A DNA stretch of 64,000 nucleotides, from assembly GCA_001600055.1 (NCBI GenBank), contig BCIV01000001.1, positions 675,774 to 739,773 of the forward strand, written 5' to 3'. Of this stretch, positions 39,052-49,005 are shown one piece after another (position 1 is the first letter of the stretch; every line of letters starts with the position of its first letter). The translations under genes were made by a program, and so were the position numbers. This DNA is from Filobasidium wieringae (taxonomy: Eukaryota > Basidiomycota > Tremellomycetes > Filobasidiales > Filobasidiaceae). Below the pieces are notes generated by a model. It was not told the origin of the DNA. It saw only the letters and a list, made by a program, of their open reading frames with translations, and made no database searches.

Positions 39052-40301
39052 ATGTCACCAGCTATATCGAATCTAGGTCAGATATGTACTCTCGATCTGT
39101 CAGATGTACAGATCATCGAACTACAATCAATATACAGTGAAGTAGGTGCATCGCTGCTAAGGGTACCTATTGCCATCAAATTGACGAACGACTATTCCAG
39201 TTCACCTACGATCTCGTTTCGCCTACTGGTCAACCACTATCGTACCCAGAAGAAGACGATGATGAAGCGTACTGCTGTGATGCTGAGCAAGGATCAGGCT
39301 GTATAATCACCAGCGACTGTTCTTGCGTAGCAGCGACAGGTCAGCTGGAAAGAACCCATCTGGTCCGAAAAAGGTAGCTAACCTTATCTCGCACTGACAG
39401 GTAATTTCTATACGGAGAATGGTCTACTCAACCTTGATGCACTTCCTCCGAACCTCCCTCTTGTCGAATGTGGGGAGCTGTGTTCTTGCGCGGTGATAAG
39501 CTGTCCTAACCGTGTCACTCAACGGAAGACAATGTTAGTCCAGATTGGTCCGTTCTCGATAGTAAGAGTCGATGCTAATATACATCGCTCTTGTAGAGCC
39601 GATCTGCGCATCAAATCATCAGACCTTCTACCAAAGAAGGGACTGGTCTGTCTTTCACTCCATCCTCTCCAAGCAGGAACATTCATCACGCTATATTCTG
39701 GACACCTCTTGACAACTTCCCAAGTAAGAGCTCGACGGCAACAGCGAGCAGAAGAGCACCCGGAGTGGGGGAATTACACGTTGAGCCTACGAGAGAATGG
39801 TAGGAGCTTGGGTTTTGTTGATGCGACAGAAATAGGGGATATTGGGTGAGTATCGGTCGATACATCTCCGGGTCAAGCGTAAACTCACGTCTGGTATCGA
39901 AGCCGCTTCCTGAACCATTCTTGCGATCCGAACTGTTTCGTACAGCTCGTCCGATGGGGCCCTCGAGCGTTTCCTCGTCCGGCGATATTTGTGAGTAACT
40001 CGATCTAATCGAGCCTTCGCGAGCTGACCGTTATTGAGCAGACCCGTAGGAATATTGCTGCAGAGGAAGAGCTGACCTGGGATTACGCCAACGCTTCTTG
40101 CGATAGGAATCATGAACCTGTGATTGCTGTGTCCGCGCACAACAAAGGCAAGGGCTCAAGCGCCTCTGTACAGTTGACGCCTTGTCTATGTGGTGCCAAT
40201 GGGTAGGCAAATCTCTGCAAATAGCACTATATAGGAGCAATCACCTAACTTATTCGCTACGCTACAGATGTCGAGGGTTCCTGCCATTTGATGGAGAATG
40301 A
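39052..40301 (+). CDS. SET-domain histone lysine methyltransferase, SUV39/Clr4-like core
   Basis: Seven exons (39052-39141, 39201-39339, 39401-39533, 39597-39845, 39903-39990, 40042-40202, 40268-40301) give 297 residues. The pre-SET zinc cluster is complete with nine Cys: CCDAEQGSGC, then SDCSC, then VECGELCSCAVISCPNR. The SET fold shows KKGLVCLSLHPLQAGTFIT, NYTLSLREN, the cofactor/catalytic motif RFLNHSCDPNC and EELTWDYA. The post-SET motif CLCGANGC closes the protein. This arrangement is that of H3K9 methyltransferases of the SUV39 family, so a heterochromatin role is likely but inferred. No chromodomain is seen upstream. The start is the first ATG that splices in frame to FTYDLVSP; further 5' exons cannot be excluded. 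Its stop is 90 bases from that of the convergent coiled-coil gene. Confidence 0.82.
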
Positions 40302-40391
40302 AACGAACGAGACAACAATTCATTATAGACAGGCCAACATACAACTACGTCTGGCGCTTTGGTATACATTGATATATATAGACTTATGAAA

Positions 40392-43300
40392 TCAGGCCGC
40401 TACCCTTCTAGCTGGTGCTAAAGAAAGTGCCTCGTACTCTTCATCCGTCATTGATGTCATCTTCCGAATCGAGGACATGGAGCTCAATCTTCTGGACCCT
40501 TGAGCTGAAACAGAACGACTGGTCGACACCGTTCGATTGTACTTGGTCGATGGAGCCAGGGCATCGCTGATCTCGGATCGAGGCACAGAGGGAAGTCGAG
40601 GCGTTGCTTGCATGGTCGAAGGTGTACCCCTCCCAAGTGTACGATGATTGGGCATTGGGGTAGCGAGCGTGCTTGAAGCCCGACGTTGAACAGTGTCACG
40701 GCGTCTGCTCTGAGCCACTTGCCGTGACGAACCGGGAGTAGCTGCCATTGATTCGCCTAGCTGGTTCATCGATTGAGCTGAAGTCATCCGACCATCTCCA
40801 AGTTTGCGTTTGAGCTGAGAGTAAAGAACAGTTAGTGTTCATCTCGCTGAACAAGAAATCCGGTTGATTCCAAAACTCACAAGCTCAACCTCGTGCTGCT
40901 TTGAATCCAGAGCGATATTCAACAACTCCTTGTCATCGCGGAGTTGCTGTTTGACCCTTTGCAGTCTGTCAATCTGCGTGTCCTTGGTGGAAGACTCTTG
41001 TCGCATTTGAGATCGTTCCTTCTTCATCTTCTCCATCTCATTCGTAAGCGATTCGACGTTTGATCGGAGTTCGTCAACGATCGCTTCATTGTGAGAACCG
41101 ACTGAAGAAACTCGTTCCAATTCTCTTTGTGCGTTGTCGAGTTGGTTCGCAAGTGAACTGGCTTTTCCCTCGACCAGATCATATTCGCGTTCAAGCACGG
41201 AGAAGCGCTCTCTTGCTGAAGTCAATTGCTGCTCATAGCTGTCACGCTCTGTTGTGAGCTCAAACTGAATCTTGGCAAGTGCGGTTCTGCTGGCCGACTC
41301 CTCGCTTTTGGTTCGAGTGACTTCCTCCTCAAGAGTATCCAGTTGTGCTTCGAGCTCCTCGATTATTCGTGCATACTCTGAATCGTTGTGACGGAGTTGT
41401 CCAGATTCGGCCTGAGCTGCTGCCAATGCAGCTGAGCTGGCTTCTTCCTGCTCGGCTAGCTTCATTCGCGTCTAGAGTGGCAGTCAATTGGTTAGTAAGG
41501 ATATGTTACGTGGCATCGCAATTCGGCTAGACTCACCGCCTCAAGTTCTGTCATTGCCTCTTCCTTCTCTCGCATCGCCTCTTCTTTCATTTGGGTCGCA
41601 TCCTCTTTGTCTTTGAGTAAAGTATCGAAGTTTCTAGCCATATCTTCGATCCTCGTCAAGGCAGCATCTCGCTCGCTCACGGCGATAGTATGCTGCTCGA
41701 TTGCTTGTAATCGCTCGTTCATGGCTGCATTGCGCTCATTTGCTACTGTCTCGTGCTGTCTTAAGGCTGCAGCTAACTCCTCCTGCATGCTCTTGATAGT
41801 GTCTTCCTTGAGCGCGAGGCTTCCAGCTATATCATCTCGTTCTGAAGAAAGGCTTGAATTCGTTTCCGTGGCTTTTTCTAGGGCAATCTTCATCTCGTCC
41901 ATCTGACTGGTTACCAGCCTCTCTTGGCTTCTCGACTCGTCGCACTGGTGTTGTATAGTGTCCAATTCTACCTCAAGTCCCTCGACAGCTCTTTCGAGAT
42001 CCAATTGGTGTGCGTTAAGCTCCTTTCGCTTTCGAAGCGAACTGTTCTCTGCTCGTAGCTTCTTCATTTCACTCCCTGTCTTGTTACCATCGTCTGTCGT
42101 ACCTTCGTTCTGTCTTGTAATGGATACCCTTCCCAACTCATCTCGCAGTCGTTCCATTTCCTGGATATCAGCCGAGCGTTCGGTTTGCAGCCGATCGATT
42201 TCTCGATATAGGGGTTCTACAATGCAATTATTATCAGCTACGTGGCTAAAACCTCACATAATTTGGATACGAACCAGTCTCGTCGTTGCCAGCACGTTTG
42301 ATCTCCTCGTCCCTCATCCTGCTGACAAGATCGTCCTTCTCTTGCTTCTGCTCATCCCAACTCCCCTTGAGGAGCTCGTACTTTTCTTGCCACCTTGCCT
42401 CTCGCTCCTTGGTCTCTTCGTAATGTCTTTGCATGGTTTCACGCATGATCTCGGCTTCCCGTCGGCCCTCTTCTGATTTGCCAAGTTGAGCTTTGATGGC
42501 GAGGAGTTCTTTTTGCCATTGAACCTTGTCCTCCTCCGCGGTTTCATTCAGCTCGCGTTTCTTCTGCACCTCTTCCGCGAGCCTCTTCCATTTCTGAGCG
42601 TCGTCCTTCAACTCGGCTACCAGTTCATCCTCAGCGTCGATCAACGCATGACCAAGCGCAGCGATGGATTTGGTCATCGCTCGACTGGACAAAGAGCGTG
42701 GAGACCCAGTGGACATGTTGGATAAGGAGAGATCTTCAAAGGCTGATCCTGGTGTCCAGAAGACGGTACGATCTGCTGTCGTTGCTCTTGCCGGTGTCAT
42801 GGGTAAAGCAGAAAGCTCGTCTTGAGATTCTCGTTCATCAGGAGTTTCCTCCGGTCGAATGCTCTTCCTATATTTCCCAGGCATCCTCATTGAGAAGCTT
42901 TTATCGATCGTCTTCTCCGTCCTCATCTCCTTGTATTCTGTCCCATCGTTCATACTGATGCTCCCCTCCTCATAGACTTCCTCGAGATCTTCATGGATGA
43001 TCATCGTCCCAACACTCCTATCCGACTCCACGACAGACTCCTCCGCCGTTCGACTGAGGCTTACAACCCGGTTCGCACTGGCAGAGGAGACTGAGCGCGA
43101 TCGTGCGGCGTCGTCTTCCGTCGTATCAGGAGACCAGCGACTAAGGTTTGGACTATCAGCCATGATCGGTAGAGCCGGGTTTTTGGCTAAAGACTGCTCG
43201 GGCTCGTCCGCGTAGTGGGACAAGACGTCGAATGAACCTCTATCACTCGCTACGGACACATTTCTTTGCGATGAGAAGCTTCTTTTCGACGTCGAGGTGA

Positions 43301-44620
43301 CTCTTGCAGTCGAGACGTTATGTCTCGAAGGGGAGGGGGTTTTCTTGACTGGAGATTCCTTTTCCGAAGGTTGTTCCTCGACCATCGAAGTCTTATTCCC
43401 CTCCAACATCCCTAAAACGGTCGTCTCGTCTCTCAATTTCTCCTCCCTTCTGATGTGAACCATCTGAACTGTCCGTCGTTCCAACTCTTCCTCTTCCAAA
43501 TTGCAAATCGACTCGGTTTTCTCCGGCAAGACAGAACTCATCCTCCTAGACCCAATCAAGAAATCCGTATACTCCTCTTCGTCGTGCTCTCTCCCGTGAT
43601 GTTCCCAATCCACCGTCTCCTGATTCATACTCTCACTCGGTCCTTCCGAGTGCATCTTGTTGGCCAGATAAAACCCTTTCAACTTTTCCTCCAAGTTCGA
43701 GGTCGAGCTGATCGTCTCTTCCTTCTTTCTCGTAACGCTCGGCCGTCCTTTACCTACTGCAGCCAAATCTTTCTCTACTCCTTCAGTCGGGGTAGGCTCT
43801 TCGAGCGCGGGATGGAAGGTCAAGGTGGATGAGAAAGTGCTGTTGGGCGATGTAGGGGTGATTGTCCTGTAAGCGTTACGGGAACCAAATCGGACTATCG
43901 TATGGAACGTCAGCGCGATCTCAGAACAATGGAGTTGAGGGAAACAGCCTACCACTTCTACCGCTTCCTGGCGTGTCTAAACCCTTGAGAATTCCTTTAC
44001 GTAGAGAACCGAATGCCGGATCAAGGTACGTTCGATTTTGAGGGATAGGTGTGGACGTTTGAGGCATCGGCTTTGGAGATGGATTACGTTCTTCCGGTTC
44101 CGGTAGCTGGAATTGGGTAGGAGTTGGCGTTCCTTGAGGAGTCGTAGTCAGAAGGGGTGCTTCTTTCGTTACTGATCAATGTATTATGTAAGACGATTGT
44201 GCAGCTAGGAACGAGATGATACGTACCCGTGTTGTGCATCATCACAAAGGTGTCCCCTCCTACACTAGGCGACCCGACCCCAAACAACCCTTTTGCCTTA
44301 TCCTTGAAACTCCCTCTCCTCTTTATTGGGCTGTTCTGGACCGTTCCTGCATTCGAAACATCCACTTGCTTTTTCTTGATAGGTGATTTATCAAACAACT
44401 TCCAGCTAGGACTCTTCCTGAGCCCAGCCGCTTTCGTTGGGCTGGTTTGCCCGACTTCTGTACCTGCTTCCGATTCTGTGTAGATGGTACTGTTCTCCGA
44501 GAACGGACGAGTGACGGAAAAGAGGTTCGAGGTGGATGCGGAAGGAGGGGTGATGAGAATACCTGTTTGGGAGGTACAGGAGAAGAGGGATTTGTGACGC
44601 GGAGTTGATGGGGACGTCAT
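40392..44620 (-). CDS. Long coiled-coil protein, possible spindle-pole-body / SIN scaffold
   Basis: This gene encodes roughly 1300 residues in about six exons. The N-terminus (MTSPSTPRHKSLFSC...) is basic and Ser/Pro-rich with many S/T-P sites (DKSPIKKK, NSPIKRRGS). Across an intron it carries GSLRKGILKGLDTPGSGR joined to IRFGSRNAYRTI. A phospho-rich disordered region follows, then more than 600 residues of Glu/Lys/Gln/Leu heptads (about 42700-40860), and a basic Ser/Arg tail with TSMTDEEYEAL near the end. KGIL-x-TPGT-R-K-V-x-F-like motifs followed by coiled coil remind me of fungal spindle-pole-body and septation proteins such as Cut12, but this is a resemblance only. It could be another cytoskeletal or cell-cycle scaffold. 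No enzymatic domain is visible. It is convergent with the SET gene. Confidence 0.75.
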
Positions 44621-45048
44621 TGTATGTCGCCAGTTAGTCTATCTGTCCATAGAGTGGGGGTTGCTGCTGGTGGCTTCAGTGAATAAAGGTGGAAACGATG
44701 AGGAATTGAAAGGATTCGAGTGATGTTTGTTGACGTTCTAGGTCGGAAATCCGACAACAACAACAAATACAAACCGGGAATAAGTGTCAGGCTCGCGTCA
44801 TTTCCTGAGATTCTCGAGCACTCTTGGACGATAGACGATGTTAGTTGGCAGGTAAGGCATCGAGTCGGTGGTTGGCCCACAGTGTGGATGGGTAAAGAGA
44901 AAAGCGACCAATGCTTCAAATCATGTGGAGAATAGGACTGTTCTATCAAACATCGTTCGGAAGCGTGAAGACGGAATGAGTATCCAAATGATGCCAAGGT
45001 TACGCAACAAACGGATATAGTTGTTACAATTAGTGATCCTTCATCCAA
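44621..45048. other. Intergenic: coiled-coil gene promoter and tRNA 5' flank
   Basis: About 430 bases. It contains no convincing exon. The right part is the 5' flank of the tRNA-Gln gene; the left part is the promoter of the minus-strand coiled-coil gene. Confidence 0.5.
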
Positions 45049-45144
45049 GGCCTCATGGTCTAGTGGTTATGACTTTCGGTTTTGACTTGAGCATCACAGC
45101 TTGAAATCATCCGAACGAGCCCGGTTCGATTCCGGGTGAGACCT
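45049..45144 (+). tRNA. tRNA-Gln (anticodon TTG) with a 24-base intron
   Basis: The cloverleaf can be drawn: acceptor GGCCTCA with TGAGACC, D stem GTC/GAC around loop TAGTGGTTAT, anticodon stem TTCGG/CCGAA, loop TTTTGA plus T after splicing, T stem CCCGG/CCGGG around TTCGATT, discriminator T. The intron lies at the canonical position after base 37 (cttgagcatc...aaatca, 24 bases). The mature sequence closely resembles yeast tRNA-Gln(UUG), e.g. TAGTGGTTAT and ACTTTCGGTTTTGA. The acceptor stem has one mismatch, C3 opposite A70. A TTTTT terminator follows at 45148-45152. Confidence 0.88.
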
Positions 45145-45147
45145 TCC

Positions 45148-45152
45148 TTTTT
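45148..45152 (+). terminator. RNA polymerase III terminator (TTTTT)
   Basis: Five T residues three bases after the tRNA-Gln 3' end fit a pol III termination signal. Confidence 0.7.
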
Positions 45153-45621
45153 ACCTTTGAAAGGTACTTACCTTTTTCTGATCTTATAGACTCAGTTGTA
45201 GCTTCCGGAGTGGTAATCTTATTGATCTGATTTGTGACGAGCAACCTATCGTTGCAAATCTCTCTGATGCGAGGCTAGAAAATCTAGAGGTCGAATCTGT
45301 TGATCGCCCGCGCGTTTACGTCACGCAGGTCGTCCATAGATTCGCCTGATTGCGTGCCCACTCGGGGTTGATCGACCCTGAGCTTGGCTGCATTGACCGA
45401 TTACTGGTTTCTACCAGAGTCATAGTAATTACAGCAAGGTGCTTGCAGGGCGCAACCTTGTCCGTTGGCCTCAAACACTCTGTGAAAGCCGCACATCCTG
45501 CCATCCTTTACGACCGGACCGATTACTCATACATAAAGCGAGTTGTCCTCACCTATCTCCTATCTACACACTACTACTACATACGTACCATTCTCGCCAT
45601 CAATCGATAGTTGCCGGTTGT
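45153..45621. other. Intergenic: upstream of LisH-CTLH-CRA gene
   Basis: About 470 bases between the tRNA terminator and the next ATG. Nothing was recognised beyond presumed promoter and 5' leader. Confidence 0.45.
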
Positions 45622-47498
45622 ATGAACAATCCTGATCGGCTACCATCTTCCAATCATCCGTCCGAACACACATCTGATCAATCTAGAGAGGATACAGACT
45701 CTTTCTGGCTGAACCTCGAACGACTAATCGAAACCTTACTGTGGGATCCCTCCGCTCTTGAAGAAGAATACGTCCCGAACGTCTCGATGCAACATATAGA
45801 TATTCCCATGACCATGCCCGGTCAATACCCGTTTGAGAAGGCGAAACAGGAAGCTAGACAGATCGTCCAGACCGAGTTGGACGATGAACACGCTCAAACT
45901 GATCTTCATGGCAAACCACGGTTCTTGAGTGACGAGACGTATAGATCGAACGAGTCGACGTTATTGGTCAGTCCAGCTTGTTCCATTTACACGCATAAAC
46001 CATGAACTGATCTATTCTCTACTACTTCCCGTTCTCACAGCACAACCTCGTACTAGAATACCTCTCGCAAGAATGCTTCACCTCCACCGCCAAGATCTTA
46101 TCCGCCGGACACTCTTCTACCCCCACCAAACCCGGTCCTTCATCCCATAACCAAGCCGCTATCAACCCTCAAGAGGATGGAGATATCATCATGTCTTCCT
46201 CGATATCCGACTTGAGAAAGATCATCGACCCTTCCTTGATCTCCAGTGAACCCGGATCGAGCTCTATGGGAGAGTATCCGCCGGGATCTGTGATGACGCG
46301 AGAAAGTAGTGGGATGAGTAATGTGGACGATAGAGATGGTAACGATGTGGAGACGACGGACGAGAACGATCAAGATTCTCTGTGGTTACGTCAAATCCAA
46401 TGGCGGAAAGGTTCGTCTCATTGTGCATCTCATCCGATCGACATCCACTAACCCGTCTCATCAACGTTCTCAGCGATCCGTACAAACATACGCACGGGAA
46501 AGATCGAGAACGCAATCCAACTCGTCAAACAACACTTCCCATCCGTCCTCGACTCTTCCCGAGATAAATGGACGAGTAACGATCGATCTGTCAAGTCTAG
46601 CTTCGAAAACGGGTCCTTTATCCCAGAACGAGCTGGCCCATTGTTCTTTCCGGAAGACACGGTCGATGAGCAAGCGGAAGAAATGTCGGAAATGGATGGC
46701 GGTAGTACAGAAACGGCCGTCCCGGACTTTCCCTACCGAAGGACATACAATCGGCCCACGTTCGTATTACTCAATATGGAAACACAATCATTCATCGAAA
46801 ACGTACGTAATCTGGGCACATCGCCGTCAGGCGAGATGGACTATTCTAGTATGGCTTCCTCCATGCATTCCGAATTTGGAGGAGCAAATAACAGCGGGTC
46901 AAGCGGGAAGCCGGATGAGGGACGACTGGGTCCTCTGAACGGTGTCGGTCAGACGAAATCCAGTCGTACTCTCGCTTGTCTGGCTCAAGTACAAGGGTTG
47001 TACGCAAAGGCGAACGAGTTACTCAAAGGACAAGAGGCCGAGATCTTCATCAAGGCGATCGAAGAAGCTGGAGCGTTATTGGTCTACACAGATATGGATA
47101 CGAGTCCATTGAGCGCTTGGTTGGACGTTTCTAGGAGAGAGACGTTGGCAGAGTTGGTCAATCGATGCATATTGAGTAAGCCAGATGTTGATCTGCTCGA
47201 TGCTCCGTCCGAGGTATCACTGACCATACCTACAGCGAACCTTGGACAACCCGCTCGTTCCACTTTGGAAACCATCGCAAAGTCTACCACGCATGGTCTA
47301 CAAATTCTTGTCGAACACGATGTCTTTGAAAAGCCTGGTTGGACCACCGCTAAGGATGGTACTCTTTTGAATGATATCGCCGGTGTGAGTAGTCCTGCCT
47401 TTTCGTTCAAGCGCTCCGATCTTGACGTGTGACTCCTGTAACAGCTACTTGACGATGATAACGGATTCGACCTCGACGCCTATGTCAACGGTCGATGA
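45622..47498 (+). CDS. LisH-CTLH-CRA domain protein (RanBPM/Gid-complex type)
   Basis: Exon 1 starts MNNPDRLPSSNHPSEH and ends before TLL; three introns are seen, near 45967-46040, 46411-46473 and 47383-47443. The LisH motif is HNLVLEYLSQECFTSTAKIL. A disordered acidic stretch follows, then a CTLH segment (IRTNIRTGKIENAIQLVKQH, FPSVLD) and the CRA region beginning TFVLLNMETQSFIENV and running past ELAELVNRCIL. This architecture is that of RanBP9/10 and the yeast GID/CTLH ubiquitin-ligase subunits. No SPRY domain is seen N-terminal to LisH, unlike RanBP9/Gid1; instead there are about 110 residues of unknown type (SFWLNLERLIETLLWDPSAL). It may therefore be a Gid8-like or a SPRY-less relative. 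The final exon encodes LLDDDNGFDLDAYVNGR. Confidence 0.8.
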
Positions 47499-48196
47499 TC
47501 GTGGCGACTTGCCCCTTATACCCGACTGTCTATGTTGTACACCTCGCCGGCTTCTGACCGTCAGACAAGCATCTGAACACTTCTAGGCATTTGTATCCTT
47601 TTGTTCCTTTCACATATCTTTAATCGTGTTACCTATAGCTGTATTGTCTGTTTCATGAGATGTCAAGGAAGAAAAGGATCGATGATGGCTGCTCAAGTTG
47701 TATCCTCCTTCCCTGCACTCACTGGTGCCTGCTCCAGGTAATTGGTCAATTTAGATTTCTAGCTCTGTTGTCTGTTGCGTATGACACGGATGTTCCTAAT
47801 GCCAGTTCAAGGTTGGCAGAGACTGGGGCCAATTGTCAAAGTGAAAAACGACAGAGAGGTGGCCTTGCACTTTTTGCTGACAATAGGGTAAAGCATAAGA
47901 GGGAGAAGAGCAGGGACGATACCGCGCCTTTCGCACGAGCGACCAGAATGAATGTAACAATATGATCATTATGATGGCACAGCGGAAGTATCAACCATAG
48001 CACAAGGCCTCCATACCGTAAGCTATAGACACTGGCGCAGCCCCGGATCATACAAATCAACGAGACGCTTGGCTACGGGACTCTCTTCTCAGGATTATCA
48101 GCACGATCCGCTGGGACCAGCAAGGAGTGAATAAAGCGCCAGATGCGTAGAGAATACCTTCCTTGCTGTAAGACATGTGTCCCGCGCAAAAAGAAA
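47499..48196. other. Intergenic: 3' flank of CRA gene, tRNA-Ala downstream region
   Basis: About 700 bases with only random-looking frames. The AAAAA at 48188-48192 is the pol III terminator of the minus-strand tRNA-Ala. No other element was recognised. Confidence 0.5.
48188..48192 (-). terminator. RNA polymerase III terminator (TTTTT on minus strand)
   Basis: Five T residues on the minus strand, five bases beyond the tRNA-Ala 3' end, fit a pol III termination signal. Confidence 0.65.
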
Positions 48197-48283
48197 TGGA
48201 GAAATGGCGAATCGAACGCCAGACCTTTCCAATGCAAGCTGATTGAATGCTAATGGAATGTTATACCCCTAAACCATATCCCC
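48197..48283 (-). tRNA. tRNA-Ala (anticodon AGC) with a 15-base intron
   Basis: Read on the minus strand: acceptor GGGGATA with TTTCTCC and discriminator A, D stem GTT/AAC around TAGGGGTAT, anticodon stem TTCCA/TGGAA, loop TTAGCA plus T once a 15-base intron (ttcaatcagcttgca) is removed after base 37, variable AGGTC, T stem TGGCG/CGCCA around TTCGATT. The G3-U70 wobble pair, the main identity element of tRNA-Ala, is present. One T6/T67 mismatch occurs in the acceptor stem. Spliced length is 72 bases. Confidence 0.87.
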
Positions 48284-49005
48284 GTTGATGTTGACGAGAT
48301 GTTGGCAACATATATGAACAATGATACATAAATCAAACCATCTGCTCTCGTGATAGGTTTATGTTGCTCGCAGGAAAACGACCTGACATCGAACATCCAT
48401 GTTCAGCTTCGTCGAACCCTAATATGTACAGCTATAAACCTTGTGACCCTGGAACACGATTACGGGCGTTTTGTATATTTGCTAATGCTAGATAGTCAAA
48501 GGATGATCAACCTCGTTGAAGTACTCAACCGCATTGGATGCCTTGCCGATGTCGATACAGTCTCAACATCGGATGCTAGCCTTGTCTTTATACCGTCTGT
48601 ATCCTGATGCATCACAGTTTCACAGTTCAGTACAGGACAATGTGCCTTAGGAAGTGATCGCTTCTGCGCTATGAAGCTCTCGACCCAATTCTCAAGATAC
48701 TTTCTTTATTAGAGAGGCGTCCCAGCTCGTCTCAGCAGCAATTACTCTCAAGGCAAGCTGTACACTCGGAAGTTTCCGCCCCGCAGCTACTTATTTGATT
48801 TGCTTTTCCATCCCTATCAGAGACAAGCCTTCTGCAGCCTGATCCACCACGGCCAATCAAGGTTATATGCAGATATACCTCTCGAGGCATTGTCCCTATC
48901 TCTCACGATTCCGCATGTATCTAATCTGGACGCATCTTTCCTTTTGGTCTTTCTCTCCGCATATGCTAATTACAACACTCTCTCCGAATGTAATCCATCT
49001 CTCCC
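48284..49005. other. Intergenic, no gene seen
   Basis: About 720 bases between the tRNA-Ala 5' end and the MIC60 stop. Frames here are short and unconvincing; the right end will be MIC60 3' UTR. Confidence 0.5.
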
